Origin: Myxococcus stipitatus
Lineage (GTDB): Bacteria; Myxococcota; Myxococcia; Myxococcales; Myxococcaceae
Direction of reading: 5' to 3'
DNA length: 64,000 bases
NCBI RefSeq assembly: GCF_037414475.1
Contig: NZ_CP147913.1
Coordinates: 5,082,001 to 5,146,000, forward strand
Numbering within the stretch: the first letter of the stretch is position 1; each line of letters begins with the position of its first letter. Below are positions 8,058 through 16,809 of this stretch, piece by piece. The translations under genes and the position numbers were made by a program. The notes under the pieces are model-generated. The model ran no database searches. It worked only from the letters and a program-made list of their open reading frames with translations, and was not told the origin of the DNA.

Positions 8058-9896
8058 CTAGATTTTCAGGGGCGGCTCGATGAGCGTGGGAGGCGTGGCC
8101 TTCTCGTCATCCGGCTCATAGGCGGGCGCCTGAGGGCCCGCATGGGTGCGCTTCCACTTTCGCGGCACCCGCTCGATGCCCACCGGATACACGGTGAGCT
8201 GTCCCTTCGGGCCGATGTGCAGGCGCAGGAAGTTCTTCCAGTCGGGCAGCGCCAGCGAGATGAACGCCTCGTTGGAGTGGGCGCCGAATACGTTGACGCT
8301 CAGCCACAGGTACACGCCCATGACGAAGGGCCCCACCAGGAAGCCGCCCAGGAAGGTGAGGGCTGACGACATCGCGAATTTGCCCGCCAGGTGCAGCCAG
8401 CCCGCCGTGCAGTTGAGCCCATCGGGGGTGAGCTCGGGGCAGATGCCCATGCCGCTCACCGCCACGTAGGTGCCTCCCCAGGCGACGAAGAAGGCCGCGA
8501 AGATGTGGGCCAGTCCGTGCAGGGTGCCCGCGAGCCCGCGCCACTTGCCGAAGGCCGAGTCCGCCAGGCCGATGAGCCCGCCGATGGTGGCCAATCCCAG
8601 CACCATCGTCCACGGGCGGCTCACCATGCTGTTGCCCACCGCGAGCACCACGTCGCCGAGCTGTGACACGCCCAGCGAGCCCACCTCCGCGTAGGCCGCG
8701 AGCGCGAGGAGCAGGTACAGCGCACCCGTCATCAATCCGAACAGCGGGCTGTAGCGGATGAGGAAGAGGTTCTTTCGCGCCAGCTTCCGGGACGTGCGCT
8801 CGTCGGGGAAGCTCTTCTGGAGCTTGTAGCCGTCTCGCAGCACGTGGGCCTGGGGCGCGTGGGTGGGGTGCATGAACGCGCCGCCGCCGCCCGCGGTGAT
8901 TTTCTGCCGGCCCGCCGCGTCCTCGTGGCGGCGGTAGTGGTGGAGGTCTCCGGCGAGGAAGATGCTGATGCGCCGGCCGAGCACCTTCTCCTGGAGGTAC
9001 TCCAAGTTGTTCTCCAGGTAGCTGCCCTTGCGCCGCTGCGTGGCCGCCAGAATCCAGGCGGGCTCCGCGTTGCAGAGGATGACCCGGTCCTCCGGGCCCA
9101 TGTGCTCCGCCACCTGGCGGAAGTACTCCACCTGCGGCACGTCGATGTCGCTGTTGAGCTGTACGTCGGTGCCGATGAGCCACCAGCCCTGGGGCAATTT
9201 CAGCGCGAAGTAGCTGCGGCTCTGCTGCGTGCGGCGGCCAGCAATCCAGCGGTTCGCGCAGAACAGCCGCATGAAGGCGGACAGGCCGTCGTACCAGTCG
9301 TGATTGCCTGGGATGATGAACAGGTCCGGGCTGGGCGCGCTCGAGCGGCGCATGGCCGCCTCGTAGGGCTGAATCAATCGCTCTTCATAGGCCTCGCGGC
9401 TGGCGCCCGGGTACACGCCATCTCCGCCCATCACGAGGACACGTCCGCGCTGCGTGTCGAACTCACCCGCGCGCGGTTGTCCTCGCACGGGGAGCTTGAG
9501 CTCCGGCAACGCGAGCAACCTCGCCACGGTGTACGTGGGGTCCCAGCCGTCCCCCGTGTCCGCGACGTAGTCGAGCCAGAAGTCTCCCTCCGGCGAGGTC
9601 TCCTGCGAGTAGTCGAAGTAGGGGACCTGGGGACGCACCACCGCTTCGATGAGGCGATGGTCCGCGCGTGCGCCGAACACGGCGGCGACGAGTGCGTCCA
9701 GGCCCGTGCGCAGGAGCTGGGCGGGGTGGAGCCAGCGCACCATGCCCGCGTGACGCTGGGGCTTCGTCGCGGTGCCGCTGTCGGAGATGAGCGCTGTTTC
9801 GTTTCGCGAGAGCACCGGCTGTGGGCGCGGTGTGGGCTCGGCGGGGGAGGGTTCGGGCTCCTGGCGTTGCGCCGTCCCGGTTGGCTTACTGGCCAT
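8058..9896 (-). CDS. Metallophosphoesterase with C-terminal membrane domain
   Basis: 612 residues. Calcineurin-type motifs appear in order: DTGDG at about 113-117, GGDG at 157-160, GNHD at 197-200 and GDLHHY at 316-321, enough for a two-metal site. After residue 380 come about five membrane helices (for example GLMTGALYLLLALAAYAEVG and AHIFAAFFVAWGGTYVAV) and a hydrophilic tail. The first 50 residues are Pro/Glu-rich. The substrate is unknown; the anchor suggests lipid or envelope phosphoesters, which is inference. ATG 9896 lies inside the last codons of the cupin gene (11-base overlap), so the two are translationally coupled. Confidence 0.85.
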   Translation of the reverse strand: MASKPTGTAQRQEPEPSPAEPTPRPQPVLSRNETALISDSGTATKPQRHAGMVRWLHPAQLLRTGLDALVAAVFGARADHRLIEAVVRPQVPYFDYSQETSPEGDFWLDYVADTGDGWDPTYTVARLLALPELKLPVRGQPRAGEFDTQRGRVLVMGGDGVYPGASREAYEERLIQPYEAAMRRSSAPSPDLFIIPGNHDWYDGLSAFMRLFCANRWIAGRRTQQSRSYFALKLPQGWWLIGTDVQLNSDIDVPQVEYFRQVAEHMGPEDRVILCNAEPAWILAATQRRKGSYLENNLEYLQEKVLGRRISIFLAGDLHHYRRHEDAAGRQKITAGGGGAFMHPTHAPQAHVLRDGYKLQKSFPDERTSRKLARKNLFLIRYSPLFGLMTGALYLLLALAAYAEVGSLGVSQLGDVVLAVGNSMVSRPWTMVLGLATIGGLIGLADSAFGKWRGLAGTLHGLAHIFAAFFVAWGGTYVAVSGMGICPELTPDGLNCTAGWLHLAGKFAMSSALTFLGGFLVGPFVMGVYLWLSVNVFGAHSNEAFISLALPDWKNFLRLHIGPKGQLTVYPVGIERVPRKWKRTHAGPQAPAYEPDDEKATPPTLIEPPLKI

Positions 9897-10695
9897 GGGG
9901 GGCGTTCTCCCTCGGGCCCTGGGTGAAGCGTTGCTCGGGGCCCGGGCCGGCGTAGACCTGCACGGCCTTGAAGGGGACGCCGGGCGACACCACTCTCGCG
10001 GAGTGCTTCGCGCCCGCGGGGATGTAGACCGCGTCACCCTTGCTCACGCGCAGCGTTTGACCCGACACCGTCATGTCCGCGGCGCCGTCCTCGATGTAGA
10101 GAATCTCGACGCTCGTGTCGTGGGTGTGCTCGGGCACTTCGCCACCGGGCTGGAGCTCCAGCAGCGTGAGCGACGCGGCGGTGGCGCCCGTGGCCTGATT
10201 GAGGAACAGCGTCGCGCGGCCCTTGCCTCCGGCGATGAGGTGGCGCGGAGCCTCGGCTGTGCTGACGTGGTAGCGCATGGGGATGGTGGGCTGAGTGCCT
10301 GGGGTCGTGGCGCTGGTGGGCTGCGCGGCGCTGGCGGGTCGCGCGGAGTTCGTGGCGCTGGCGGGTCGCGCGGAGTTCGTGGCGCTGGTGGGCTGCGCGG
10401 CGCTCGTGGGGCGCGTGCTCGGCGTGGCGCTGGCGGGCTGCGCGGCGCTCGTGGGGTGCGTGCTCGGCGTGGCGCTTGTGGACGGCGCAGCGTTCGTGGC
10501 GCTGGTGGGCCGCGTGTTTGGCGTGGCGCGGGTGTGTGCTTGCGCCTCCGCCTGGGCAGGGCCTGCGGCCTTGTCGCTGGTGCCGGGCTTCGCTGCCCGA
10601 GAGGGCGCGGAGGGCTCGGGCGTGGTGGCCCAGGCCGGGTGCGCGACACCGAGCCCCGTGAGGGCCAGTGCGGAAAGCAGGAGTCGTGGACTCAT
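9886..10695 (-). CDS. Secreted cupin protein with Ser/Thr/Pro/Ala repeat linker
   Basis: 269 residues: signal peptide (cleavage near AWATT), then about 110 residues built from imperfect repeats such as ATNSARPAS and TSAAQPTSAT, then a cupin domain (about 145-260) with the metal-binding pattern PEHTHDTSVEILYIEDG and the second motif GDAVYIPAGAKHSARV. Cupins of this size bind a metal and often act as small enzymes or sensors; the substrate is not clear. The linker is long, uncharged and low-complexity, as in proteins that cross peptidoglycan or are surface exposed. The 3' end overlaps the metallophosphoesterase gene. Confidence 0.8.
   Translation of the reverse strand: MSPRLLLSALALTGLGVAHPAWATTPEPSAPSRAAKPGTSDKAAGPAQAEAQAHTRATPNTRPTSATNAAPSTSATPSTHPTSAAQPASATPSTRPTSAAQPTSATNSARPASATNSARPASAAQPTSATTPGTQPTIPMRYHVSTAEAPRHLIAGGKGRATLFLNQATGATAASLTLLELQPGGEVPEHTHDTSVEILYIEDGAADMTVSGQTLRVSKGDAVYIPAGAKHSARVVSPGVPFKAVQVYAGPGPEQRFTQGPRENAPHGQ
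10328..10525 (-). repeat. In-frame tandem repeat array coding the cupin linker
   Basis: Units of 27 and 18 bases, all multiples of three. Two identical 27-base units lie at 10328-10354 and 10355-10381. Three related units occur at 10382-10408, 10427-10453 and 10472-10498, the first two each followed by an 18-base unit (10409-10426 and 10454-10471), giving a near-identical 45-base repeat. A further 27-base variant ends at 10525. The array keeps the frame, so copy-number changes would only lengthen or shorten the linker. Confidence 0.85.
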
Positions 10696-10793
10696 CGTGT
10701 TGCTGGATTACCACGGTGAAGGGCCCAGGCTGGAGGGCAGGCAGGCGGTGTTCTTCGTTCCCTCGTGGCCTCGACTGGGGCACCCTTCCCGCC

Positions 10794-11255
10794 ATGGCGG
10801 ACCTCTCCCCCAAGGACTTCCCCGTGAGCATCCCGTTCACTCTGCACTGGAGTGAAATGGACGCGTTCGGCCACGCGAACAACGCCCGGACCTTCACGTG
10901 GTTCGAGTCCGCTCGCATCCCCTACCTCGCGCGCATCGGCCTGACGGGCCCTTCCGGTTCGGGAGACGCACGCGCCCCTGGCGGAGTCGGCCCCATCCTC
11001 AAGGCCACGCAGGCCGAGTACCTCCGCCCCGTCGTCTTCCCGGCCCGGCTGGTGGCCTGCGCGCGGACCTCGCGCATCGGCAATTCCTCCATGACGCTGG
11101 AGCACGCGGTGTTCGGCGAAGAGGACGGCGTGCTCTACACGAAGGGCACCGCCGTCGTTGTCGCCCTGAACTACGTCACCCACGAAACAGTTCCCATGCC
11201 CTCCCACGTGCGCGCCGCCATCGAGGCGCTCGAGGGGCGCACCTTCGGGACATGA
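10794..11255 (+). CDS. Acyl-CoA thioesterase, 4HBT hotdog family
   Basis: 153 residues with the hotdog signature: WSEMDAFGHANNARTFTWFESARIPYL near residues 17-43, where the Asp of DAFGHANN is the usual catalytic acid of the 4-hydroxybenzoyl-CoA thioesterase type. These enzymes hydrolyse acyl-CoA thioesters in the cytoplasm. Start at ATG 10794 gives the family length; an upstream extension carries no homology. It is divergent from the cupin gene with 98 bases between the starts, and is followed after 70 bases by a methyltransferase gene on the same strand. Confidence 0.85.
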   Translation: MADLSPKDFPVSIPFTLHWSEMDAFGHANNARTFTWFESARIPYLARIGLTGPSGSGDARAPGGVGPILKATQAEYLRPVVFPARLVACARTSRIGNSSMTLEHAVFGEEDGVLYTKGTAVVVALNYVTHETVPMPSHVRAAIEALEGRTFGT

Positions 11256-11325
11256 CTCCGCCCAGGCCACTCCAGGACCGAAGCCACCCCATGCGAGCGT
11301 CGCGCCCTCACCCGAGGCGGCCCGC

Positions 11326-12096
11326 ATGAGCGAGCCCGTGCGGGACTTCTACGAGGGCCTGGCGGAGGAGTACCACCTGCTCTACGCCAACTGGGCGCAG
11401 ACGGTGGAGCGGCAGGGCGCCGCGCTGGATGCCCTGCTGCGCCGCAGCGGCGCGCCTCCCCCTCGCCGTGTGCTGGATTGCGCGTGTGGCATCGGCACCC
11501 AGGCCCTGGGACTCGCTGGCCGGGGCTATGTCGTCCACGCCACTGATTTGAGCCCCTCGGCGATTGCCCGTGCCGGACGCGAGGCTCGCGCCATGGGGAT
11601 TCACCTCACCACGGGCGTCGCGGACATGCGGACGCTGGACACCGAGGTGCCGGGCACTTTCGACGTCGTGGTCGCCTTCGACAACGCCATCCCGCACCTG
11701 CTCACCGACGAGGACCTGGACGCCGCCGCACGCGCCATGGCGGCCAAGCTGGTCCCGGGCGGATTGCTGGCGCTGAGCATCCGCGACTACGACCTGCTCA
11801 TGACGCAGCAGCCGCGCTTCACCTCGGAGCGAGTGCTCGACGCACCCGAGGGCCGGCGCATCTTGTTCCAGGTCTGGGATTGGGCCACGGACGGCAGGAC
11901 CTACAAGGTCCATCAGTTCATCCTGCGCCCTGAAGGTTCAGGCTGGCAGGCCACCGAACACACGGGTGTCTATCGCGCGCTCCAACGCGTCGAAGTGGAG
12001 CGCGCGCTGACGGGCGCGGGCCTGGTGGACACGCGCTGGTACGCCCCCGAGGAGACGGGCTTCTTTCAGCCCATCCTCACCGCTCGCCGGGCGTGA
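11326..12096 (+). CDS. Class I SAM-dependent methyltransferase
   Basis: 256 residues. Motif I is VLDCACGIGTQALGLAGRG (residues about 49-67), followed by an acidic residue at the end of strand 2 (VHATDLSPSA), motif for strand 4 FDVVVAFDNAIPHLL and post-motif LVPGGLLALSIRDYD. The overall pattern resembles glycine/sarcosine N-methyltransferase-like and UbiE-like small-molecule enzymes. The substrate is not evident. It follows the thioesterase gene on the same strand and ends 10 bases before the convergent gene at 12107. Confidence 0.8.
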   Translation: MSEPVRDFYEGLAEEYHLLYANWAQTVERQGAALDALLRRSGAPPPRRVLDCACGIGTQALGLAGRGYVVHATDLSPSAIARAGREARAMGIHLTTGVADMRTLDTEVPGTFDVVVAFDNAIPHLLTDEDLDAAARAMAAKLVPGGLLALSIRDYDLLMTQQPRFTSERVLDAPEGRRILFQVWDWATDGRTYKVHQFILRPEGSGWQATEHTGVYRALQRVEVERALTGAGLVDTRWYAPEETGFFQPILTARRA

Positions 12097-12106
12097 GGCG
12101 CCTGGC

Positions 12107-13351
12107 TCAGCCGCCTCGCTTCGCGTCCGCGGGCGCGTTGGGGTGGCGGATGAGCAGCATGCGCAACTGAGGTTGTCGGCGCACCGCTTCTTGTTTGAGC
12201 AGATGGGCGATGAGCGCCGGTGGCGCCGCGCTCCAGCGGGCGATGTTCTGGATGAGCATGGGGGAGCGGTACGTGCGCCCGCACAGGAGCGACGCCGTCT
12301 TTCCATCCACGGACATGCCCACGAGCGCGCCCAGGGCCCGGCCCTCCGTGTTGAGGATGAGCTCCACCTTCTCCTCGGAGGGGCCGGTGGTGAAGCGCTG
12401 ACGCAGCACCTCTCGCGCCGAGCGCCGCGTGGACTCCGGCACATCCCGGTCCACCGTCACCTTGTGCAGCTCCATCAGCCGTCGTGTGCTCCACAACCGG
12501 CGGAACAACCCCGAGGGGAGCTGCGGGTTCCGCACCAGCCACCGCCGCACCCCTGTATCCGCCGTGAAGGCCGCGCGAGCACACAGCGCTTCCAGGCCCA
12601 CGGGGTTGCGATGATTGCGGGCGATGAGCCGCGCATGCGCCAGGCCCGTGCGCGGGTTCTCCATCACCGCCTTGATGACCGCGGGCACCGGGTCGAAGCA
12701 CAGCGCGGACAGCTCCGGGTCCTCCACCGAACGGGCCCACGCCGCGCGGTGATCCTCCGGATGCGGATGCAGCCGCGTCTCGAAGAGCTGGCGGAAGTTG
12801 CCCAGCGCCACCTCGGGGAGGTCCTCCTCCACGGGCTCGGCTTCCGCGTCCGGGAGTACCGAGTCGCCGCCAGGCTCCGAGGCGGTCCGCGCGGTATCCG
12901 CCTCCGCATCGTCGAGGATCAGGTCCAGCGTGGGCAGCGCTTCATCGGAATCCTCGGCCGGGGCGAGCGGCTCATAGCCAGGGCTCATCGCGGGAGTGGA
13001 GGTTGCCGAGGCTCCGGGCGAGGAGGACCCGGGTCCGCTCATGGCCCGAGGAGAGCCCGCATGGGGCGGTGTTCCAGACAGGGGCGCCACCCTGGGCACC
13101 AGGTCGGGGGAGGGGCCGCGAGGGGTGGGGGCTGCCCTGGGGGGCGTCGCCGCCGCGGGAAGCAGGGCCCCCTGGGAGACCAGCCGCGTCAGGATGTCCT
13201 GGAGTCGCTCGGGGGGCAGGCCGGTGAGAGCGGGCAGATTCCGGGCCGCCGTGGCGCCATCCAGCCGGGAGAGCACGAAGCCCTCCTCCGCGCTGAGGGC
13301 CAGGGTGCGCAGATTGACCGAGGGGTTCGGCTTGGGAATCCAATCCGTCAT
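12107..13351 (-). CDS. PATAN-like helical domain protein with HEAT-like C-terminus
   Basis: 414 residues. Residues about 15-65 (LSAEEGFVLSRLDGATAARN, then LTRLVSQGALL) match the winged-helix-like segment at the start of PATAN/DUF4388 proteins common in myxobacteria. Residues 65-190 are a Pro/Ser/Asp-rich linker. The rest is helical with repeated NP-x-P turns (LVRNPQLPSGLFRRLW, LLIRHPNAPADAK), suggesting a leucine-rich-variant or HEAT-like solenoid. No enzyme motif is visible. It is probably a regulatory scaffold; function unknown. ATG 13351 is chosen because the conserved domain begins right after it. Confidence 0.65.
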   Translation of the reverse strand: MTDWIPKPNPSVNLRTLALSAEEGFVLSRLDGATAARNLPALTGLPPERLQDILTRLVSQGALLPAAATPPRAAPTPRGPSPDLVPRVAPLSGTPPHAGSPRAMSGPGSSSPGASATSTPAMSPGYEPLAPAEDSDEALPTLDLILDDAEADTARTASEPGGDSVLPDAEAEPVEEDLPEVALGNFRQLFETRLHPHPEDHRAAWARSVEDPELSALCFDPVPAVIKAVMENPRTGLAHARLIARNHRNPVGLEALCARAAFTADTGVRRWLVRNPQLPSGLFRRLWSTRRLMELHKVTVDRDVPESTRRSAREVLRQRFTTGPSEEKVELILNTEGRALGALVGMSVDGKTASLLCGRTYRSPMLIQNIARWSAAPPALIAHLLKQEAVRRQPQLRMLLIRHPNAPADAKRGG

Positions 13352-13575
13352 CGCGCCCGAGTCTCCCACGACCCGCAGCCATCGCGGAGCCCTGGATGTC
13401 CCAGGAAGTCGAGGCGAGTACGGCTGTCGAAAAATGCGCGTGAGGCTGGATGGCCGGTGCCTGCCCGCCTGCTCGTAGGCCGAGGCTGCCCTTGGGGGCT
13501 GCCTGGCACCCGGGCGCCTCGCCCTGACGCATGGCGGGTTGACGTGGAGGCCCTGCCTGGACACAACTTTACCCC

Positions 13576-13983
13576 ATGTCCAAGCCCATCCAGACCTATG
13601 GCGAGTTCTGGCCCTTCTACCTGCGCGAGCACTCGCTGCCGATCACTCGGCGCTTCCACTTTGTGGGGAGCAGTCTGGGGGTGGCCACGGCCGTCGCGGC
13701 CATCGCCACCGGCCGTTGGGCGCTGGTGCCCGCGGCCCTCGTCTCCGCTTATGGCTTCGCGTGGTTCAGCCACTTCTTCATCGAGCGCAACAAGCCCGCG
13801 AGCTTCAAGTATCCGCTGTGGTCCTTCATCTCGGACTTCCGCATGGCGGGGTTGATGGCCGTGGGCCAGTTGGACGCCCACATGGAGCGGGCGTTCGCGA
13901 ATGGCGCGCAGGGCTCGGGCGCCAACAGCCTGTCGCCCACGCAGCTGGCGCAGTCGCAGACCCAGGCTCAAGAGGCTCGTTAG
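13576..13983 (+). CDS. Mpo1-like (DUF962) membrane protein
   Basis: 135 residues. The pattern [23 protein letters not shown], two to three helices and the [21 protein letters not shown] segment match DUF962, the family of yeast Mpo1, an Fe(II)-dependent dioxygenase that shortens 2-hydroxy fatty acids. His residues at about 19, 28, 66 fit the family metal ligands. Bacterial members are mostly uncharacterised; a role in hydroxy fatty acid or sphingolipid turnover is inference but fits myxobacteria, which make both. The C-terminal 35 residues are Ser/Gln-rich. Confidence 0.8.
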   Translation: MSKPIQTYGEFWPFYLREHSLPITRRFHFVGSSLGVATAVAAIATGRWALVPAALVSAYGFAWFSHFFIERNKPASFKYPLWSFISDFRMAGLMAVGQLDAHMERAFANGAQGSGANSLSPTQLAQSQTQAQEAR

Positions 13984-14117
13984 CCTCGGCATCACCCCAG
14001 GGGAGGGACTGGCGGATGGGCCACGGCCCCGCCGAGTCCCCATCACAGCGCCCGAAGGTTGACGCCCCGTACATCAATCCCGGGCGTCCCATCCGAGTTG
14101 CGCTAGATTCGCCGCCC

Positions 14118-14840
14118 ATGGGACGCATTTTCGAGACACGCAAGGCCACGATGATGGCCCGCTGGAACAAGATGGCGAAGGTGTTCACGCGCATCAGCAA
14201 GGACATCGCCATCTCGGTGAAGGCCGGCGGGCCCAACCCAGACACGAACTCCACGCTGCGCCGAGTGCTCCAGAACGCCCGCGCCGCGAACATGCCGAAG
14301 GACAAGGTCGAGGCCGCCATCAAGCGTGCCAGCGGCCAGACGGCGACCAACTACGAAATCGTCCTCTACGAAGGCTATGCGCCTCACGGCATCGCGCTGC
14401 TGGTGGAGACGGCGACGGACAACGTCGTGCGCACCGTGGCCAACGTGCGCGCCTGCTTCAACAAGGCCGACGGGAATCTAGGCACCACGGGCAGCGTCGC
14501 CTTCATGTTCAAGCGCATGGGTGTCTTCCGGCTCAACCCGGAGGGCATCAACCCGGACGAGCTGGAGCTGGAGCTCATCGACCACGGTCTCGAGGAGATG
14601 GGTGAGGGGACGGGAGAGAAGGGTGAGAAGCAGCTCATCATCCGCTGCGCCTTCTCGGACTTCGGCAAGCTCCAGCACGCCATCGAGGAGAAGGGGCTGA
14701 CGCCCATCTCCGCCGACTCCGAGTACATCGCGGAGAACCTCATCGAGTTGCCCGAGGACAAGGCCAACGAGGTGCTCGAGCTGGTGGACATGCTGGAGCA
14801 GGACGACGACGTCCAGCGCGTGTTCCACAACCTGGGGTGA
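14118..14840 (+). CDS. YebC/PmpR family protein
   Basis: 240 residues, the normal family length. Typical segments: [40 protein letters not shown], the [19 protein letters not shown] core and [12 protein letters not shown]. The family name comes from DNA-binding regulators such as PmpR, and members also help ribosomes at proline stretches. The usual N-terminus (MAGHSKW or MGRIFETRK) is here the MGRIFE form, fixing ATG 14118. It stands alone, with a long-loop inverted repeat after the stop. Confidence 0.92.
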   Translation: MGRIFETRKATMMARWNKMAKVFTRISKDIAISVKAGGPNPDTNSTLRRVLQNARAANMPKDKVEAAIKRASGQTATNYEIVLYEGYAPHGIALLVETATDNVVRTVANVRACFNKADGNLGTTGSVAFMFKRMGVFRLNPEGINPDELELELIDHGLEEMGEGTGEKGEKQLIIRCAFSDFGKLQHAIEEKGLTPISADSEYIAENLIELPEDKANEVLELVDMLEQDDDVQRVFHNLG

Positions 14841-14849
14841 TGTGTCTTT

Positions 14850-14902
14850 CCGGCCCGGGATGGAGTGGGTGCTCCTCGCGAGTGTCCCCGTCACCGGGCC
14901 GG
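14850..14902. terminator. Possible bidirectional hairpin terminator
   Basis: CCGGCCCGG (14850-14858) and CCGGGCCGG (14894-14902) can pair over a 35-base loop between the convergent ends at 14840 and 14913. No clear T-tract; the long loop makes this uncertain. Confidence 0.35.
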
Positions 14903-14912
14903 GTCCTTCCGC

Positions 14913-15431
14913 TTACTTCAGGTCGTAGACCTTGCGCACCGGGACGCCGCCGCGCAGCAGGTCGACCTCGAAGTGGCGGACATTCTTCAGCGCGACATAG
15001 ACCTCCAGAGCCGTCTCAGCAGAGTCGATGAGGCGGCCATTGACGCGCTGGATGATGTCTCCATCCAGGAACCCCAGCCGCTGGTAGATGGAGCCGGGTT
15101 TGATGGCGAAGAGCTTGACGCCTTGAGGCTTGCCCTGCGCGAAAGCGGGGGCGATGCGGACCTCAGGCGGTATGCAGGGTGAGGCCTGCTTGGTGTTCCC
15201 CTTCACGGTGATGACCTCGTAGGCGTGCTCGCCCACCTGGCGCACGTAGGTGCCACCGGCGGTGACGTCCTCGGTCGGCACCGTGGAGGGGACCGGCCCA
15301 TACGGGTCATACGGGTCATACGGGACGTAGTGGAGCATGTGCGAGGGGTACAAGAGCCCCGCCGCCATCGCGATGGCCGGAGTGCACACGACTCCCAACA
15401 ACCAGAGGTCCTTCCGGAATAAGGCATTCAT
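14913..15431 (-). CDS. GspC-like PDZ protein, downstream copy of tandem pair
   Basis: 172 residues: a short N-terminus, one membrane helix (about 8-28), a Tyr/Pro linker with the repeated YDPYDPYGP, then VRQVGEHAYEV and a PDZ-like domain (about 95-172) with FAIKPGSIYQRLGFLDGDIIQRVNGR. The layout is that of a shortened GspC, the inner-membrane clamp protein of type II secretion, but without its homology region. It shares its plan, the VRQVGEHAYEV motif and the ending RKVYDLK with the gene at 15462. The two genes are 30 bases apart and share an operon. Confidence 0.75.
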   Translation of the reverse strand: MNALFRKDLWLLGVVCTPAIAMAAGLLYPSHMLHYVPYDPYDPYGPVPSTVPTEDVTAGGTYVRQVGEHAYEVITVKGNTKQASPCIPPEVRIAPAFAQGKPQGVKLFAIKPGSIYQRLGFLDGDIIQRVNGRLIDSAETALEVYVALKNVRHFEVDLLRGGVPVRKVYDLK

Positions 15432-15461
15432 CGAATGTGCCGCCTCGTCTCGAGCTGGAGC

Positions 15462-15962
15462 TCACTTCAGGTCGTAGACCTTGCGCAGCGCGAGGCCGTC
15501 GCGAAGCATGTCCACCTCCACGTGGCGGACGTCCTTCATCTGGTCGTAGGCCTCCATCGCCTTCTGCGGAGAGTCGAGGGCGTGGCCGTTGACGCGCTGG
15601 ATGATGTCTCCATTCTGGAACCCCAGCCTGTCGTAGACAGAGTCCGGGCGGATGGCGAAGAGCTTGAAGCCTTGAGACTTGCCCTCCACGAAGGCGGGGA
15701 CGATGCGGGCTTGAAGCGCTGGGGATTCGTCCAACTGGGCGAGCTTCTCGATGAGGCTCTTCGTGGTGGCGACCTCGTAGGCATGCTCACCCACCTGCCG
15801 CACGTCGCCGGCCTGGGCGAGGCCCTTCTGGATGGGCGCCACCGGGTCCGTCGGCGCGGCGTGGAGCATGCGCGAGACGTATAAGAGTCCCACCGCCATC
15901 GTCGCGACGAAGGTGAACGCTCCCCCCATCAGCCAGAGGTACTTCCGGAACAAGGGCTTCAT
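15462..15962 (-). CDS. GspC-like PDZ protein, upstream copy of tandem pair
   Basis: 166 residues with the same order as its neighbour: MKPLFRKYLW start, membrane helix at about 10-30, VRQVGEHAYEV at about 54-64 and a PDZ-like domain with FAIRPDSVYDRLGFQNGDII and the C-terminal RKVYDLK. It has an extra helical stretch (SLIEKLAQLDESPALQARI) where the other copy has a Cys-containing loop. The PDZ part probably binds a peptide or partner in the periplasm. ATG 15962 is chosen by match with the paralog's start. Two hairpins lie in the 190 bases upstream. Confidence 0.75.
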   Translation of the reverse strand: MKPLFRKYLWLMGGAFTFVATMAVGLLYVSRMLHAAPTDPVAPIQKGLAQAGDVRQVGEHAYEVATTKSLIEKLAQLDESPALQARIVPAFVEGKSQGFKLFAIRPDSVYDRLGFQNGDIIQRVNGHALDSPQKAMEAYDQMKDVRHVEVDMLRDGLALRKVYDLK

Positions 15963-16069
15963 CGTGTGTGTCGCCTCCTCCCCCCTCGGGGGCGAGGAGC
16001 GCGAGAGCAATCACGATGCCAGGGGATTCCTCGTGTCTGTCTTCACTCGGAAGACCCACTCTGAAGCGA

Positions 16070-16101
16070 GACAGGACGAGCCTCGCAAGACTCGTCCTGT
16101 C
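16070..16101. promoter_or_regulatory. 11-bp inverted repeat upstream of the PDZ pair
   Basis: GACAGGACGAG (16070-16080) pairs exactly with CTCGTCCTGTC (16091-16101) across a 10-base loop. It lies about 108 bases before the start of the upstream PDZ gene and shares GACAGG with the next palindrome. It may be an operator or an RNA hairpin in the leader. Confidence 0.5.
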
Positions 16102-16121
16102 AGCGATTGTCCAGACGCGGG

Positions 16122-16147
16122 TGACAACCTGTCGTGACAGGTTGTCA
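16122..16147. promoter_or_regulatory. Near-perfect 26-base palindrome after msrA
   Basis: TGACAACCTGTC (16122-16133) and GACAGGTTGTCA (16136-16147) are exact reverse complements with only GT between. It lies 5 bases beyond the msrA stop and about 160 bases upstream of the PDZ gene on the same strand. No T-tract follows, and a 2-base loop is poor for a terminator, so a protein-binding site is at least as likely. Confidence 0.55.
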
Positions 16148-16152
16148 GGGCC

Positions 16153-16809
16153 TCACGCGCTGACGCCCACGCCGATGGGGCAGCTCACGCCGGTGCCACC
16201 CAGCCCGCAGTACCCGTCCGGGTTCTTCTCCAGGTACTGTTGATGGTAGTCCTCGGCGAAGTAGTACGTGGGCGCGGGGAGGATCTCCGTGGAGATGGTC
16301 CCCAGCCCCTTCGCGGAGAGCGCCTTTTGATAGGCGTCCCGGCTGGCCTCGGCGGCGCGCTTCTGCGCCTCTGTCGTGTAGTAGATGCCCGAGCGGTACT
16401 GCGTGCCCACGTCGTTCCCCTGACGCATGCCCTGCGTCGGGTCGTGGTTCTCCCAGAACACGCGCAGGAGCTGCTCGTAGCTGACCTTCTTCGGGTCGAA
16501 CACGACGCGGACCACCTCGTTGTGGCCCGTGAGCCCGCTGCACACCTCGCGGTAGGTGGGGTTGGGCGTCAGGCCGGCCGCGTAGCCCACGGACGTGCTG
16601 TACACACCGGGCGTCTTCCAGAACTTCCGCTCCGCGCCCCAGAAACACCCCAGCCCGAAGATGGCGGCCTCATGACCTTCGGGGAGAGGTCCCTTCAAGG
16701 GCGTGCCCAGCACCTCGTGACGCGGGGGGACAGGCATCTCCTCCGCGCGGCCAGGCAGCGCCTCCGCGGAGGTCGGCATCCTCTGCTTCTTGGTGGAGTC
16801 GAAGAACAT
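16153..16809 (-). CDS. msrA: Peptide-methionine (S)-S-oxide reductase MsrA
   Basis: 218 residues. The active-site motif GCFWGAE is at residues 54-60 with catalytic Cys55. [23 protein letters not shown] and the [21 protein letters not shown] segment are classic MsrA. Resolving cysteines are near the C-terminus (Cys201 in GYCGLGG and Cys210). It reduces methionine-S-sulfoxide in proteins, recharged by thioredoxin. No signal peptide, so cytoplasmic. ATG 16809 gives the most sensible N-terminus; the frame is open further upstream but with no conserved residues. Confidence 0.95.
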   Translation of the reverse strand: MFFDSTKKQRMPTSAEALPGRAEEMPVPPRHEVLGTPLKGPLPEGHEAAIFGLGCFWGAERKFWKTPGVYSTSVGYAAGLTPNPTYREVCSGLTGHNEVVRVVFDPKKVSYEQLLRVFWENHDPTQGMRQGNDVGTQYRSGIYYTTEAQKRAAEASRDAYQKALSAKGLGTISTEILPAPTYYFAEDYHQQYLEKNPDGYCGLGGTGVSCPIGVGVSA

